A stretch of DNA of 14,049 nt from Gemmatimonadota bacterium (lineage in GTDB: Bacteria; Gemmatimonadota; Gemmatimonadetes; Longimicrobiales; Longimicrobiaceae): assembly GCA_019240375.1 (NCBI GenBank), contig JAFAYN010000583.1, positions 1 to 14,049 on the forward strand. The letters run 5' to 3'. Numbering within the stretch: position 1 is the first letter of the stretch; every line of letters starts with the position of its first letter. Of this stretch, positions 14,012-14,049 are shown piece after piece. The notes beneath the pieces are model-generated. The model was not told the DNA's origin and did not search any database. It worked only from the letters and a program-made list of their open reading frames with translations. Position numbers and translations under genes: made by a program.

Positions 14012-14049
14012 ATGATCCTTGTCGCGCACTCCTACTTCCTGCGCAACGA
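14012..14049 (+). CDS. Start of a plus-strand gene, possibly a B12-binding radical SAM protein
   Basis: Only 12 codons and two bases are in the window: ATG at 14012 begins MILVAHSYFLRN and continues past the right edge. The ATG is preceded by a purine-rich AGAGAG at a plausible ribosome-binding distance and follows a divergent spacer. A start of the form MxxLLxHSYFL or MxVLLTHGYFL is typical of cobalamin-binding radical SAM proteins, where it forms the first strand of the B12 domain. That is recognition by resemblance from very few residues. A glycosyltransferase or another Rossmann-type protein cannot be excluded. Confidence 0.45.
   Translation, partial: MILVAHSYFLRN

Overview
The window is a very GC-rich stretch (by eye over 70% G+C) of bacterial chromosome holding a surface or extracellular polysaccharide locus. 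Almost every base is coding, genes overlap by a few bases, and the machinery (Wza-like export protein, Wzc-like co-polymerase, Wzi-like outer-membrane barrel) belongs to a diderm. The GC content, the short Wza-type protein and the Wzi protein with an SLH-like segment would fit Gemmatimonadota (Longimicrobium-like). That placement is an impression from composition and gene style, not a demonstrated assignment.

Left and centre (1-9739, minus strand): one long operon read right to left. In transcription order it encodes a Wza-type polysaccharide export protein, a Wzc-type chain-length protein whose kinase domain is eroded, a small phosphoglycosyl transferase that starts the lipid-linked unit, a Wzx-type flippase, a GT4 glycosyltransferase, a Wzy-type polymerase, two more GT4 glycosyltransferases, and the N-terminal part of a fourth GT4 enzyme that leaves the window at base 1. 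Junctions are mostly ATGA or GTGA overlaps, so translation is probably coupled. Together these supply initiation, sugar addition, flipping, polymerisation and export of a Wzx/Wzy-type polysaccharide.

Centre (9740-9845): a 106-bp divergent spacer with a nested dyad symmetry, the best candidate for shared control.

Right of centre (9846-13012, plus strand): a two-gene unit encoding a fused ABC transporter (membrane and ATPase parts in one chain) and a Wzi-family outer-membrane protein, joined by a GTGA overlap.

Right end (13006-14049): an HPr-kinase-like P-loop protein on the minus strand meets the Wzi gene tail to tail with a 7-bp overlap. After a 115-bp divergent spacer, the first 38 bases of a plus-strand gene follow; its N-terminus resembles B12-binding radical SAM proteins, but too little is visible to be sure.

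I saw no tRNA, rRNA, CRISPR, insertion sequence or obvious intrinsic terminator. The many long open frames opposite the genes are artefacts of high GC.
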